This document shows, piece by piece, positions 29,460 to 37,601 of a stretch of 64,000 bases of DNA (positions are counted from its first letter, which is position 1; the number at the start of each line of letters is the position of its first letter). Origin of the DNA: Gammaproteobacteria bacterium (lineage in GTDB: Bacteria; Pseudomonadota; Gammaproteobacteria; Ga0077554; Ga007554); assembly GCA_021731145.1 (NCBI GenBank), contig JAKFXX010000019.1, positions 1-64,000 on the forward strand. The letters run 5' to 3'. Both the position numbers and the translations under genes were made by a program. The notes beneath the pieces are model-generated. The model worked only from the letters and a program-made list of their open reading frames with translations, was not told the origin of the DNA and did no database searches.

Positions 29460-31184
29460 TTATACCGTAATTACCCGATTGATTTCCGCGAGGCTGGTCA
29501 TGCCCTGCTTGATTTTTTTCAGCCCCGATGCGCGCAAGTCCGGGATGCCCTCCTTCTTCGCCTGATCGGCAATCTGCATGGCATTACCACCCGCCATGAT
29601 GATCCGGCCCATGGCCTCGGAGACCGGCATGACCTGATAGATGCCGACCCGCCCCTTGTAGCCCTCATGACACTGATCGCAGCCTACCGCGCCGTAGATC
29701 GTAAAGCCCTCATCCAGATCCGCCTCCGTGAAGCCTTCCATGAGCAAGGCCTCACGGGGAACATCGACGGGTTTTTTGCAATGGCTGCACAGGCGCCGCG
29801 CCAGACGCTGGGCGATGATCAGCGACACTGCGGAGGCGATGTTGAACGGCGCCACCCCCATGTTGAGCAAACGGCTCAGGGTCTGCGGCGCATCGTTGGT
29901 GTGCAGGGTAGACAGCACCATGTGGCCGGTCTGCGCCGCCTTGATGGCAATCTCGGCCGTCTCCAGATCGCGGATTTCACCCACCATGATGACATCGGGA
30001 TCCTGGCGCAAAAACGCCTTCAAGGCGGCGGCGAACGTCAGCCCCACCCTGGGGTTGACGTTCACCTGGTTGACGCCGGGCAGATTGATTTCCGCAGGGT
30101 CCTCGGCGGTGGAGATGTTTCTATCCATGGTGTTCAGAATATTCAGGCCGGTGTATAGCGATACGGTTTTACCGCTACCGGTCGGGCCGGTCACCAGGAT
30201 CATCCCGTAGGGCATGTGCAGCGCGTTCATATACAGCGCCTTCTGCTCCGGCTCGTAACCCAGCGCGTCGATGCCCAGCTTGGCGCTGGAGGGGTCGAGA
30301 ATACGCAGCACGATCTTCTCGCCGAACAGTGTGGGGCAGGTGTTGACGCGGAAGTCGATGGCGCGGGACTTGGAGAGCACCATCCTCATGCGCCCGTCCT
30401 GCGGCACACGGCGTTCCGAGATATCCAGGCGCGACATCACCTTGAGACGCGCGGACATTTTGTTGGCCAAAGACACCGGCGGGTTGGCGGCCTCGTGCAG
30501 CATGCCGTCCTGGCGGTAGCGGATGCGATAAACCTTTTCATAGGGCTCGAAGTGGATATCCGATGCCCCCTTGTTGATCGCGTCGAGCAGAATCTTGTTG
30601 ATGAAGCGCACCACCGGCGCATCATCGACGTCCGGCCCGGTGTTCGTATCTTTGCCGGCGTTATCGTCCTCGCTGGTAATGTCCAGGTTGTCGAGGTCGG
30701 CATCACCAAGATCCGTGATGGCGCTCTCCTTCGCCTCCAGCACCTTTTCGATAACTTTAGCGAGCTTGTCTTCCTCGACCAGCACCGTCTCGGTATTGAT
30801 GCTGGCATGGAACTTGATTTCATCCAGCCCCGCCAGATTGGTGGGATCGGACACCGCAACGAACAGGCGGTTGCCGCGCTTGAACAGGGGCAGCGCGTTA
30901 TGCGCGCGGATCAGCTTTTCGCTCACCAGACTGCTTGCGGCCATCTCCATGTCCATGGCGTTGATATCGAACAGCGGCACGCCGAACTCCTCGGAGCCCG
31001 ACTGGGCGATGGCGTAACTGTCCGCCAGCTTGCTTTGCACCAGATGGCTGACGAACGCGATCTTGTTTTTCGCCGCATACTCCTGGGCCTTGAACACCTG
31101 GTCTTCGCTCAACAGGCCGTCGAGCACCAGGCGGCGCGCCAGGCCACTCAGGCCGATATTGATACTGGATGCAGCCACACTCAT
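29460..31184 (-). CDS. pilB: type IV pilus assembly ATPase PilB
   Basis: The extension ATPase, 574 residues. Two N-terminal MshEN-type segments (GLARRLVLDGLLSEDQVF; FKRGNRLFVAVSDPTN) precede the ATPase core. Walker A is [15 protein letters not shown], the Asp/Walker B block is [18 protein letters not shown], and zinc cysteines occur as CSHC and CDQC. MshEN domains bind cyclic di-GMP in some relatives; whether these do cannot be told here. It follows pilA by about 210 bases that include a terminator, so part of its transcription may be independent. Confidence 0.97.
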   Translation of the reverse strand: MSVAASSINIGLSGLARRLVLDGLLSEDQVFKAQEYAAKNKIAFVSHLVQSKLADSYAIAQSGSEEFGVPLFDINAMDMEMAASSLVSEKLIRAHNALPLFKRGNRLFVAVSDPTNLAGLDEIKFHASINTETVLVEEDKLAKVIEKVLEAKESAITDLGDADLDNLDITSEDDNAGKDTNTGPDVDDAPVVRFINKILLDAINKGASDIHFEPYEKVYRIRYRQDGMLHEAANPPVSLANKMSARLKVMSRLDISERRVPQDGRMRMVLSKSRAIDFRVNTCPTLFGEKIVLRILDPSSAKLGIDALGYEPEQKALYMNALHMPYGMILVTGPTGSGKTVSLYTGLNILNTMDRNISTAEDPAEINLPGVNQVNVNPRVGLTFAAALKAFLRQDPDVIMVGEIRDLETAEIAIKAAQTGHMVLSTLHTNDAPQTLSRLLNMGVAPFNIASAVSLIIAQRLARRLCSHCKKPVDVPREALLMEGFTEADLDEGFTIYGAVGCDQCHEGYKGRVGIYQVMPVSEAMGRIIMAGGNAMQIADQAKKEGIPDLRASGLKKIKQGMTSLAEINRVITV

Positions 31185-31337
31185 ATGCTTTTAACGTCCT
31201 TCAAGGGATTGCCTATCCTGTATCGGCGGATGGGGGGATTTTTTTAGTGGCTGGCGAAAGGATTTACTTTTTGGCGGGGGGGTAATCAATTGATCGCTGG
31301 GGTGCTGGGAGATCAGACTTGCTTGTGGGGCGCCCAT

Positions 31338-31370
31338 AAAAAAGCAGGGTGGGCATTGCCCACCCTGCTG
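31338..31370 (-). terminator. intrinsic terminator after pilA
   Basis: On the minus strand, stems AGCAGGGTGGGC and GCCCACCCTGCT enclose a short loop and are followed by a run of T. It lies 25 bases after the pilA stop, in the normal place for limiting read-through from the strongly expressed pilin gene into pilB. Confidence 0.85.
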
Positions 31371-31394
31371 GGTTACTACCAAGTGCGGCCAGTA

Positions 31395-31823
31395 TTATTT
31401 GCAGATGGCCGGTGAGCTGGTGCAGGTGCCAGTGACAGCCCAGGTAACACCGCTAGCCACGGCGTAGGTGGGAGTTAGAATATACGTTTCACCGCCTAGC
31501 CCATTGGCGTTGCGAGCCGTGGCGGTAATCACGCCATCTGCCGTTGCAACGGTATCGATGTACTTGGTGGGATTACCAGTGGCGACATTGGCAGGTATGC
31601 CATTGGAGCCGCCGGTACAGCCTGTGACGGTACCTAAATCCAGAGCGCAAATTTCAACAGCAGTCTTGACTCCCTGCGTGCCTTGTACAACCTCAGTGAA
31701 TTTTGCCTTTTTCGTATATTGCTGATACGCCGGAATCGCAATCGCCGCCAGAATACCGATAATCGCTACAACGATCATCAATTCGATCAGTGTAAAACCT
31801 TGTTGTGCCTTCTTCATGTTCAT
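31395..31823 (-). CDS. pilA: type IV major pilin PilA
   Basis: A 142-residue type IVa pilin. The leader MNMKKAQQG precedes [20 protein letters not shown], so PilD would cut after Gly9; mature Phe1 and Glu5 are present. [16 protein letters not shown] is the usual helix continuation. Cysteine pairs occur in the body ([11 protein letters not shown]) and at the end (CTSSPAIC), the latter forming the probable D-region disulfide. The ATG at 31823 has CGAGGA upstream; a much longer in-frame extension to 32060 is rejected because it would bury the leader. A sigma-54 promoter and other sites lie upstream. Confidence 0.96.
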   Translation of the reverse strand: MNMKKAQQGFTLIELMIVVAIIGILAAIAIPAYQQYTKKAKFTEVVQGTQGVKTAVEICALDLGTVTGCTGGSNGIPANVATGNPTKYIDTVATADGVITATARNANGLGGETYILTPTYAVASGVTWAVTGTCTSSPAICK

Positions 31824-31875
31824 GGTGCTTATCCTCGTTTGTTTGGGTTGAAAAGTCTTTGGCGCCTGTCCTGAT

Positions 31876-31911
31876 TTAATGACGTGTCCTTTTCGGCAAT
31901 TGCTCCTGCAT
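31876..31911 (-). other. possible leader mini-ORF upstream of pilA
   Basis: An 11-codon frame ([11 protein letters not shown]) whose ATG lies six bases after a perfect AGGAGGT (31918-31924). It ends 52 bases before pilA, inside the predicted leader, and is supplied by a dispersed repeat. It may be chance, since the repeat occurs elsewhere. Confidence 0.25.
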
Positions 31912-31940
31912 TGCTCTACCTCCTGCATCCATGCAGTCGA
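31893..31940. repeat. dispersed repeat family 3, copy 1
   Basis: Begins TCGGCAATTGCTCC and ends CTGCATCCATGCAGTCGA. The same two ends, with few changes, bracket 36105-36204. This copy is short, about 48 bases, and lies inside the pilA leader. Confidence 0.6.
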
Positions 31941-31996
31941 GTGTGCTGCGCTTCCAGTGTCTGTGCGGTTCAAGCCAGACGCCTTGCCATGAATAA

Positions 31997-32012
31997 AGCA
32001 GAAGGCGTGCCA
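31997..32012 (-). promoter_or_regulatory. sigma-54 promoter for pilA
   Basis: On the minus strand the site reads TGGCACGCCTTCTGCT, against the consensus TGGCACG-N4-TTGCW, with the -24 GG and -12 GC intact and one mismatch. The inferred transcription start is near 31986, giving a leader of about 160 bases. PilR, the sigma-54 activator encoded at 33.0-34.3 kb, is the expected regulator. Confidence 0.8.
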
Positions 32013-32067
32013 ACATTCGGTGGAAAGCTCATAAACCATGGAAAACAGCGCGCGGACCATGCAAAAG

Positions 32068-32083
32068 TGTGATGTGTGTCACA
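32068..32083. promoter_or_regulatory. CRP/Vfr-type operator upstream of pilA
   Basis: TGTGATGTGTGTCACA fits TGTGA-N6-TCACA perfectly. It is centred about 90 bases before the inferred pilA start. Vfr or CRP regulators act on pilus genes in other gammaproteobacteria. No CRP-family gene is in the window. Confidence 0.55.
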
Positions 32084-32093
32084 AAAAAACCAT

Positions 32094-32170
32094 GTAGGCT
32101 GGGTCAAGCCGCAAAGCGGCGGACCCAGCAACACGAGGCTTGTGGGTCCGCTACGCTCGACCCAACCTAC
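32094..32170. repeat. dispersed palindromic repeat family 2, copy A
   Basis: GTAGGCTGGGTC (32094) and GACCCAACCTAC (32159-32170) form the outer inverted repeat. Within it are a second pair, GGGTC/GACCC, and GCCGC/GCGGC. Copies of the GTTGGGTC/GACCCAAC unit occur at 36097-36221 and 53253-53278. Confidence 0.65.
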
Positions 32171-32192
32171 GTCATGCCGTTTTGGGTCAGAA

Positions 32193-32211
32193 AGTGACAA
32201 ATAATGTCACT
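32193..32211. promoter_or_regulatory. 7 bp inverted repeat, possible operator
   Basis: AGTGACA-AATAA-TGTCACT is a perfect inverted repeat about 215 bases upstream of the inferred pilA start. TGTC half-sites are also reported for PilR binding in Pseudomonas, so a PilR enhancer is one option. No other gene is close on this side. Confidence 0.35.
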
Positions 32212-32325
32212 ACTATTGATATGGCCATTATAATGTTTTGGTAGTTTGGCGCAATACATATCTTGGGCCAAGGAAACTTGTAGCTCCCGTTATTCCAATT
32301 CTATTTGGGAACAAAATAATCATGC

Positions 32326-32386
32326 AGGGTGCGTCCTACCCGTGATCACCGTAAAGGTGACAATGAGGGCACAATGCACGCACCCT
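32326..32386. repeat. dispersed palindromic repeat family 1, copy 3
   Basis: AGGGTGCGT and ACGCACCCT form 9 bp inverted ends. The core includes CCGTGATCACCGTAAAGG and TGACAATGAGGGCACAATGC, a variant of the core at 17781-17820. The copy abuts the VapC-like relic. Confidence 0.65.
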
Positions 32387-32392
32387 ACGACA

Positions 32393-32494
32393 TTGCACTT
32401 TTAATTCAGAAATGGAATTACCGAAGTCTCTATCGGTAGAAAGCGGTTCGATGTCACGACGGTGTGTGATGGCGCAAAGCAGGAAATCCGTGTG
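32393..32494 (-). pseudogene. relic of a VapC-like PIN-domain toxin
   Basis: The frame reads HTDFLLCAITHRRDIEPLST then DRDFGNSISELKVQ. This resembles the last third of PIN-domain (VapC) toxins, which have a DxLIAAxAxxxG helix followed by a strand ending in TxDRDF. The N-terminal half with the first catalytic aspartates is missing, and the end runs into a repeat. Upstream in the same frame only about 28 unmatched residues precede it. It is probably a decayed remnant; a database search with the 34 residues would settle this. Confidence 0.45.
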
Positions 32495-32584
32495 GAGCCT
32501 TGTACGCCTTTTAGGGGGAGCTCCCACTGCCTGATAATGGTGTAGAGGCATATCATGAAGCGAACATCCAATATTCACATTTCG

Positions 32585-32872
32585 TCAGGTGATATAGCCC
32601 CACTTCTTAAACTGCGCCTGCAACGTGGGGTCATTTTTAAACGCCTGAAAATAAATATATTCAGGCGCCAGGTCCGCGCCATTCGGCCATACTACTGTTT
32701 CGATCTCTTCATCTACCTTGAGTTTACGAAATTCAGCTATATTTTTTAATGGCTCAAATACCGGCCCCTCTAATGCGGTCGACAAGTCCGCTACGCCTCT
32801 TCGGCCATTATTGAACAAAACCTCGACTCTGTAATCTCCTGCGTACTTCGCTTCGGTCACATGTAAAAACAT
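32585..32872 (-). CDS. DUF2442 domain protein
   Basis: A 95-residue protein with the DUF2442 fold: VEVLFNNGRRGVADLSTALE, then EPLKNIAEFRKLKVDEEIET and VVWPNGADLAPEYIY. DUF2442 genes commonly pair with DUF4160 genes in what look like toxin-antitoxin-type modules. No DUF4160 partner is found here, though a VapC-like relic lies directly downstream. The gene is inserted between pilR and pilA, with TAATAAAAATG at its start and no strong ribosome binding site. The role is unknown. Confidence 0.75.
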   Translation of the reverse strand: MFLHVTEAKYAGDYRVEVLFNNGRRGVADLSTALEGPVFEPLKNIAEFRKLKVDEEIETVVWPNGADLAPEYIYFQAFKNDPTLQAQFKKWGYIT

Positions 32873-32974
32873 TTTTATTACTCCAGAGGATCAATTGGAT
32901 TGGGGGCTTCATTCCGTTGATCAAGCGATTGCATCATAAGCCAGCAAATATGGGAAAACAACGGCACGCCTCAA

Positions 32975-34348
32975 TCACTCAACCCCCAATTTCTTCAGCC
33001 GATATCGCAGCGCACGGAAGGTGATGCCGAGCAGTTTGGCGGCGGCGGTTTTGTTGTGGCGGGTTTGTTCCAGGGCCTTCATGATGGTGTCCTTCTCGAT
33101 GGTGTCGAGATAGGGTGCTAGGGGCAGGGGAACGGCGGCAGCCGGGGTTGCCGCCGCAGTTGGTGCGGGGATTTCCGGTGCGTGAGTACGAGGCAGATGG
33201 AGATCGTCATCTTGGATGACATTGCCCTCGCACAGGGTAATGGCGCGCTCCAGGATGTTTTCCAGTTCGCGCACATTGCCGGGGAAAGAATAGCCGCTCA
33301 GCGCCTGATGCGCGTCTTTGCTCAAGGCAGGGATGGCTGTCCCAGGCGGGACGAGCCGGTTCAGAATATGCTCCGCCAAAAGCGGGATGTCCTCACGGCG
33401 CTCGCGCAGGCTGGGGGCGTGCAGTTCGATGACGTTGAGGCGGTAGTAGAGATCCTCGCGGAATGCCCCCTCCTTTACCAGCGCGGCAAGGTTCTTGTGG
33501 GTGGCGCAGAGGATGCGCACGTCTATGGGCGTTTCTTTTTGCGCGCCGACGGGCCGCACCGCTTTTTCCTGGATGGCGCGCAGCAATTTGACCTGCATGT
33601 GCAGCGGCAGGTCGGCAACTTCATCGAGAAACAGGGTGCCGCCATGGGCCGCCTGGAACAGGCCGTCCTTGCCACCTCCAGCACCTGTGAAACTGCCCTT
33701 TTTGTGGCCGAAGAATTCGCTTTCCATGAGTTGTTCGGGGATGGCGCCGCAGTTGACCGGCACGAAGAGGCCGTCGGCGCGCGGTCCTTTGTCGTGAATG
33801 AGGTGTGCGATCAGCTCCTTCCCCGTCCCTGATTCCCCGCTGATATAGACCGGCGCCTGGCTGCGCGCCAGCTTGACGATGGTGGCGCGGATTGCCTGCA
33901 TCGGGGCGGAATCGCCGAGCAGAATGTGCCGTGAACGCCGTTCCCTGACGCCCGTATACCCCCCTGACTGGGTGGACTGTTCGGACAGCTTCAGTGCTGC
34001 GGTGACCAGCGTGCGCAGCACATGCAAATCCACCGGCTTGGAAACGAAGTCGAACGCCCCGGCTTTGAGTGCGCTGATGGCCATCTCCATGCTTCCGTGG
34101 GCAGTGATTACCGCGACCGGCAGGCTGGAATGGTTATTCTGGATATACTCCACCAAGTCCATACCGCTGCCGTCCGGCAGGCGCATGTCGGTCAGGCACA
34201 GGTCAAAAGGGTGCTCGGCCAGCAAGGCGCGCGCCTGCGTCAGGTTTTCTGCGGCAAAGGTGTCGATCTCCATGCGCCCGAGGGTGAGTTCGAGCAGCTC
34301 ACGGATATCCGGTTCGTCATCTACAACCAGGGCGAGGTGGCGGGTCAT
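32975..34348 (-). CDS. pilR: sigma-54 response regulator PilR
   Basis: A 457-residue activator of pilin transcription. The receiver domain (1-120) has DDEPDIRELLE and the phospho-acceptor in LCLTDMRLPDGSG. The AAA+ domain has Walker A GESGTGKELIAHLIH, the sigma-54 contact loop written GSFTGA (the variant seen in PilR, in place of GAFTGA), and Walker B GGTLFLDEVADLP. The C-terminal Fis-type helix-turn-helix is NKTAAAKLLGITFRALRYRL. It is translated from the same transcript as pilS, with two bases between. The sigma-54 site before pilA is its predicted target. Confidence 0.95.
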   Translation of the reverse strand: MTRHLALVVDDEPDIRELLELTLGRMEIDTFAAENLTQARALLAEHPFDLCLTDMRLPDGSGMDLVEYIQNNHSSLPVAVITAHGSMEMAISALKAGAFDFVSKPVDLHVLRTLVTAALKLSEQSTQSGGYTGVRERRSRHILLGDSAPMQAIRATIVKLARSQAPVYISGESGTGKELIAHLIHDKGPRADGLFVPVNCGAIPEQLMESEFFGHKKGSFTGAGGGKDGLFQAAHGGTLFLDEVADLPLHMQVKLLRAIQEKAVRPVGAQKETPIDVRILCATHKNLAALVKEGAFREDLYYRLNVIELHAPSLRERREDIPLLAEHILNRLVPPGTAIPALSKDAHQALSGYSFPGNVRELENILERAITLCEGNVIQDDDLHLPRTHAPEIPAPTAAATPAAAVPLPLAPYLDTIEKDTIMKALEQTRHNKTAAAKLLGITFRALRYRLKKLGVE

Positions 34349-34350
34349 CG

Positions 34351-36012
34351 CTATGCTACCTGTCTGCGCCGGGGATCGGCAAAGGTGATGCGGAAACAGC
34401 TTCCGCCGCCCGTCCGTGCGCGGTAATTAAGGCGCGCCTGATTGCATTCGCACAGCTCACGGGAAATATACAGACCCAGGCCGGTGCCCTTGGGGTTGGT
34501 GGTAAAAAAGGGCTCGAAGACATGTTCGGCGGCATCCTCTGCGATGCCGGGGCCGTTGTCGAGCACCTCAAGAAAGGGGATATGGCTCTCTGGCGCCAAG
34601 CCACTACGTAATTCAACATGAGTGCTGCTGGCACTATGGCGCAACGCATTCTCGCACAGATTCCAAAGAATCTGGTGCAACTGGCTGGGGTCAATACGTA
34701 CTTCGATATGCGGCGGGTCGATGTCGATGCCTAGCCATTCCGCTGCGATGTTCTCGCTAGCCCGAAATTCCTCGGCAAACCGCTCCAGCCAGGGTTTCAG
34801 GGCAAACTCCTGCGGACGGGTGCGGTCACGGCGACTGAGTTGCATCACGTTCTCTATGATCGCATTGACGCGTTGCGATTGTTCGCTGATGATCTGTGTA
34901 AGACGCACATCGTTTTTATCCAGGGCCGGAGACTCCGCAAGCAGTTGACCGGCGTGGCTGATGGCGCCCAGCGGATTGCGTATTTCATGCGCGATGCTGG
35001 CGGTGAGCCGGCCCAGTGAGGCCAGTTTCATCTGTTGCGCCTGTTGTGCCATAACGGCGGTATCCTCCAGAAAAACGAGGACGCCCGAGGACGGGTCAGT
35101 TTCCATGCGCGCAAAGCGCGGCAACAGCGCGGCGGCGCTCGCATTGGGGCGGAAGGTATGCGGCTCCTCTTCTGGGTAGGCCCACCAGGCATGCAACTGA
35201 CCGGCAAGCGCGGGGGACAACTGCTCAAGCATCGGGTTTGCAGCCTCGGTGGCGGGGAGATCCAGCAGGTGCCGTGCCGATTCATTCATCAGGCGCACTT
35301 TTTCCTGCGCATCGACAACAAGCACGCCGGTTTGCATGCGCTGAATGATGTATTCGGTGAGCTGTTGCATGTTCGCCAGATCAACCCCGCGCTGCGCCGC
35401 CAGCTTCTCCGTCTCGCGTATGCGCCGGGCCAGCACATGTGTCAAAAGTGCCGTGGCGAAAAACGTCGCGCCCAGCAGGCCGGCCTGTGTGTAGTTGGGC
35501 ACAGAAGGCGTGAATGCCACCTGGGCGTAAATCTGTTCGGCGAGCACTGCCAGCGTGGCGGTGGCGGCGAACAGAGTCGCGGTGCGTCCCGGCATCAAAA
35601 TGCCGCCGCCGGCAATGGCGATCAACAACAGCATGCCCATCCCGCTGCCGACACCACCGCTGGCGTGCATGATCAACGTGATGGCAAGGATATCCACCAG
35701 CACCTGTGTGAAAACCTGGGCCGTAAAGGCAGGCCAGCGCCAGCGGGTGGCCACCACGCTGCAGATGCCGAATATCAGGTAAGCCGCGCTCACCGTCGAA
35801 AATACCCCAAAGGGCACAAGTAGCGCGGGGGCCACATCGCCCAGCAGCCTTACTTCAGGGCCAGTCCAGGGCAGGATGACAAACAGCGTGGCAATCGCAA
35901 GGCGATAGATATTCAGCAGATGCAACAGCCGCCAGGTGTTGGAAAAACCCTGGCTGGCGGTATCCGCTGGCATGTGAGTATCGGGGTGCTGGTCGAGCGT
36001 CCTGGTGAGCAT
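34351..36012 (-). CDS. pilS: sensor histidine kinase PilS
   Basis: A 553-residue membrane kinase partner of PilR. Six hydrophobic segments fill about residues 30-200, as in Pseudomonas PilS, which senses pilin in the membrane. A PAS-like domain follows (residues 215-320). The H-box is SIAHEIRNPLGAISHAGQLL with the phospho-acceptor His. The ATPase part has WNLCENALRHS, DNGPGIAEDA and GTGLGLYISREL. The first ATG (36012) has AGAGGA directly abutting it, too close for normal use; an ATG at 35973 is an alternative. Confidence 0.94.
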   Translation of the reverse strand: MLTRTLDQHPDTHMPADTASQGFSNTWRLLHLLNIYRLAIATLFVILPWTGPEVRLLGDVAPALLVPFGVFSTVSAAYLIFGICSVVATRWRWPAFTAQVFTQVLVDILAITLIMHASGGVGSGMGMLLLIAIAGGGILMPGRTATLFAATATLAVLAEQIYAQVAFTPSVPNYTQAGLLGATFFATALLTHVLARRIRETEKLAAQRGVDLANMQQLTEYIIQRMQTGVLVVDAQEKVRLMNESARHLLDLPATEAANPMLEQLSPALAGQLHAWWAYPEEEPHTFRPNASAAALLPRFARMETDPSSGVLVFLEDTAVMAQQAQQMKLASLGRLTASIAHEIRNPLGAISHAGQLLAESPALDKNDVRLTQIISEQSQRVNAIIENVMQLSRRDRTRPQEFALKPWLERFAEEFRASENIAAEWLGIDIDPPHIEVRIDPSQLHQILWNLCENALRHSASSTHVELRSGLAPESHIPFLEVLDNGPGIAEDAAEHVFEPFFTTNPKGTGLGLYISRELCECNQARLNYRARTGGGSCFRITFADPRRRQVA

Positions 36013-36096
36013 TCCTCTTGTGCCCTTTAGGGTAGATGAATTCCGTTGTTACTGGAATGGTATCGGCCGGAATGCACATACCCTAAAGCACCGCAG

Positions 36097-36221
36097 GTTG
36101 GGTCTCGGCAACTGCTCCATGCGTTGCCCTGCCTCCGATGCACAGGGATGTGCGAGTGCCGCAGGCGCAGGATGCGCAGGAGTGGCCTGCATCCATGCAG
36201 TCGAAGCGAAGCGGACCCAAC
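36097..36221. repeat. family 2 palindrome (copy B) split by family 3 element
   Basis: GTTGGGTC at 36097-36104 and GACCCAAC at 36214-36221 are the arms of family 2. Between them, 36105-36204 is a longer family 3 copy starting TCGGCAACTGCTCC and ending CTGCATCCATGCAGTCGA. The gap 36013-36290 between pilS and the methyltransferase gene holds nothing else I can support. Confidence 0.6.
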
Positions 36222-36290
36222 ATTGTTCCTGCAAACAGCGGTGTGCGCGCTATTTGGCCTAATGAAAAACCGGGGTTCAATCCATAGGTG

Positions 36291-37592
36291 CTATTTGGCC
36301 CTTTCCAGAACAGCCGCATAAAACCCGTCGGTGCCGTGGCGGTGGGGATAGAGGCGTAGTGCGCCGTCCGCGCCGCTGCTGTTTTCGATATGGATCTGCC
36401 GCCGCGCCAGGATGTCCTGGACGGGCAGTGCGTGGAAGCCGGGGTTTTGCGCGAGGAAGTCGCGCACGATGTCTTCGTTTTCTTCCGCCAGCAGGCTGCA
36501 CGTAGCATAAACCAGACGCCCGCCGGGCTTGAGCAGTTTCGCGGCGGCGGCAAGGATGCGCTGCTGGGTGGCGATGATCTCCGGCAGGTTGATCTCACGC
36601 CATTTGATATCCGGGTTGCGCCGTAGCGTGCCGGTGCCGGAGCAGGGGGCATCCACCAGCACCCGGTCAATCTTGCCATGCAGGCGTTGCACGCGCACAT
36701 CGCGCTCGTGGGCGATGGTGATCATGCGTACAGTGTCGAGTCCGGCACGGATGAGGCGGGGCCTCATGCCTTCGAGGCGTTTTGGTGACGTGTCGAAGGC
36801 ATACAGCGTACCTGTATTGGCCATCAGCGCACCCAGATGCAGGGTCTTCCCCCCCGCCCCGGCGCAGAAGTCCACCACCATCTCGCGCCGCCGGGGTTCA
36901 AGCAACAGGCTCAGTAGCTGACTGCCCTCATCCTGGATCTCAAACAGGCCTTCCTTGAAGCTGGCGCTGTTGAACAACGGGGTGCGCTCGTTTCGCCGCA
37001 AACCCGTCGGAGAAGAAGGGGTTGGCTCAGCGGGGAAGCCTTCCTCGGCAAGGCGCTGTGCCACGGTTTCACGGTCGGCCTTGAGGGTGTTGACGCGCAG
37101 ATCGAGAGGGGCGGGTTGGTTGAGGGCGTCGGCCAATGCAATGGTTTCGGCCTCACCGAGTTGCGCAAGCAGCCGTTCGAGCAGCCAGTTGGGCAGATCG
37201 GTGCGTACTTCCAGCGGCAGGGTGGATTTATCCAGGGTGCGCACCTGAGCGGCCAGCGCGTCGGTGACCCCCTCAAATCCAGCCTCCGTAAGCACCCGTG
37301 TGCTCCAACCTTGCGTTGCGAGCAGGTAAGCCATCACTAGCGCTTCACTGGAGGTATCCTGCGCGAGATATTCCAGAAAACGCCGTCGCCGCAGGCAACC
37401 ATAGACAGTCTCGGCGACGAACCCCCGGTCGCGTCCGCCCATGTTTCTGTGCTGACGGAAGTACGCCTCCATGTGCTTGTCGGCGGGGCGGCCGCCCTGG
37501 GTAAGGACAATATGCAGCAGCTCTATGGCCTGCTGGATTTGAGTATGGCGGGGAGGTGTGGAAGCGGTGTTTTGGCGGTGTTTCATCGGCAT
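36291..37592 (-). CDS. RsmB/NOP-family rRNA (cytosine-C5) methyltransferase
   Basis: A 433-residue SAM-dependent RNA methyltransferase of the RsmB/NOP2 family. The catalytic cysteines are in DAPCSGTGTLRRNPDIKW and YATCSLLAEENEDIV. The SAM site is VDFCAGAGGKTLHLGALM. The N-terminal 140 residues resemble the RNA-binding part but lack a clear NusB-like fold at the start, so the target may be 16S rRNA C967 (RsmB) or another site. The gene is single, with its stop facing the repeat-filled gap. Confidence 0.85.
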   Translation of the reverse strand: MPMKHRQNTASTPPRHTQIQQAIELLHIVLTQGGRPADKHMEAYFRQHRNMGGRDRGFVAETVYGCLRRRRFLEYLAQDTSSEALVMAYLLATQGWSTRVLTEAGFEGVTDALAAQVRTLDKSTLPLEVRTDLPNWLLERLLAQLGEAETIALADALNQPAPLDLRVNTLKADRETVAQRLAEEGFPAEPTPSSPTGLRRNERTPLFNSASFKEGLFEIQDEGSQLLSLLLEPRRREMVVDFCAGAGGKTLHLGALMANTGTLYAFDTSPKRLEGMRPRLIRAGLDTVRMITIAHERDVRVQRLHGKIDRVLVDAPCSGTGTLRRNPDIKWREINLPEIIATQQRILAAAAKLLKPGGRLVYATCSLLAEENEDIVRDFLAQNPGFHALPVQDILARRQIHIENSSGADGALRLYPHRHGTDGFYAAVLERAK

Positions 37593-37601
37593 GTGGGTGT
37601 C

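Noticed and set aside
28456-31247. Two long plus-strand frames across pilC and pilB
   Set aside because: Both are antisense to complete pilus genes and lack any motif.
31824-32060. N-terminal extension of PilA
   Set aside because: It would place the class III leader at residue 80 and covers the sigma-54 promoter and a repeat element.
32873-32974. A 29-codon frame just before the DUF2442 gene, considered as a lost antitoxin
   Set aside because: It starts with GTG without a ribosome binding site and shows no recognisable motif.
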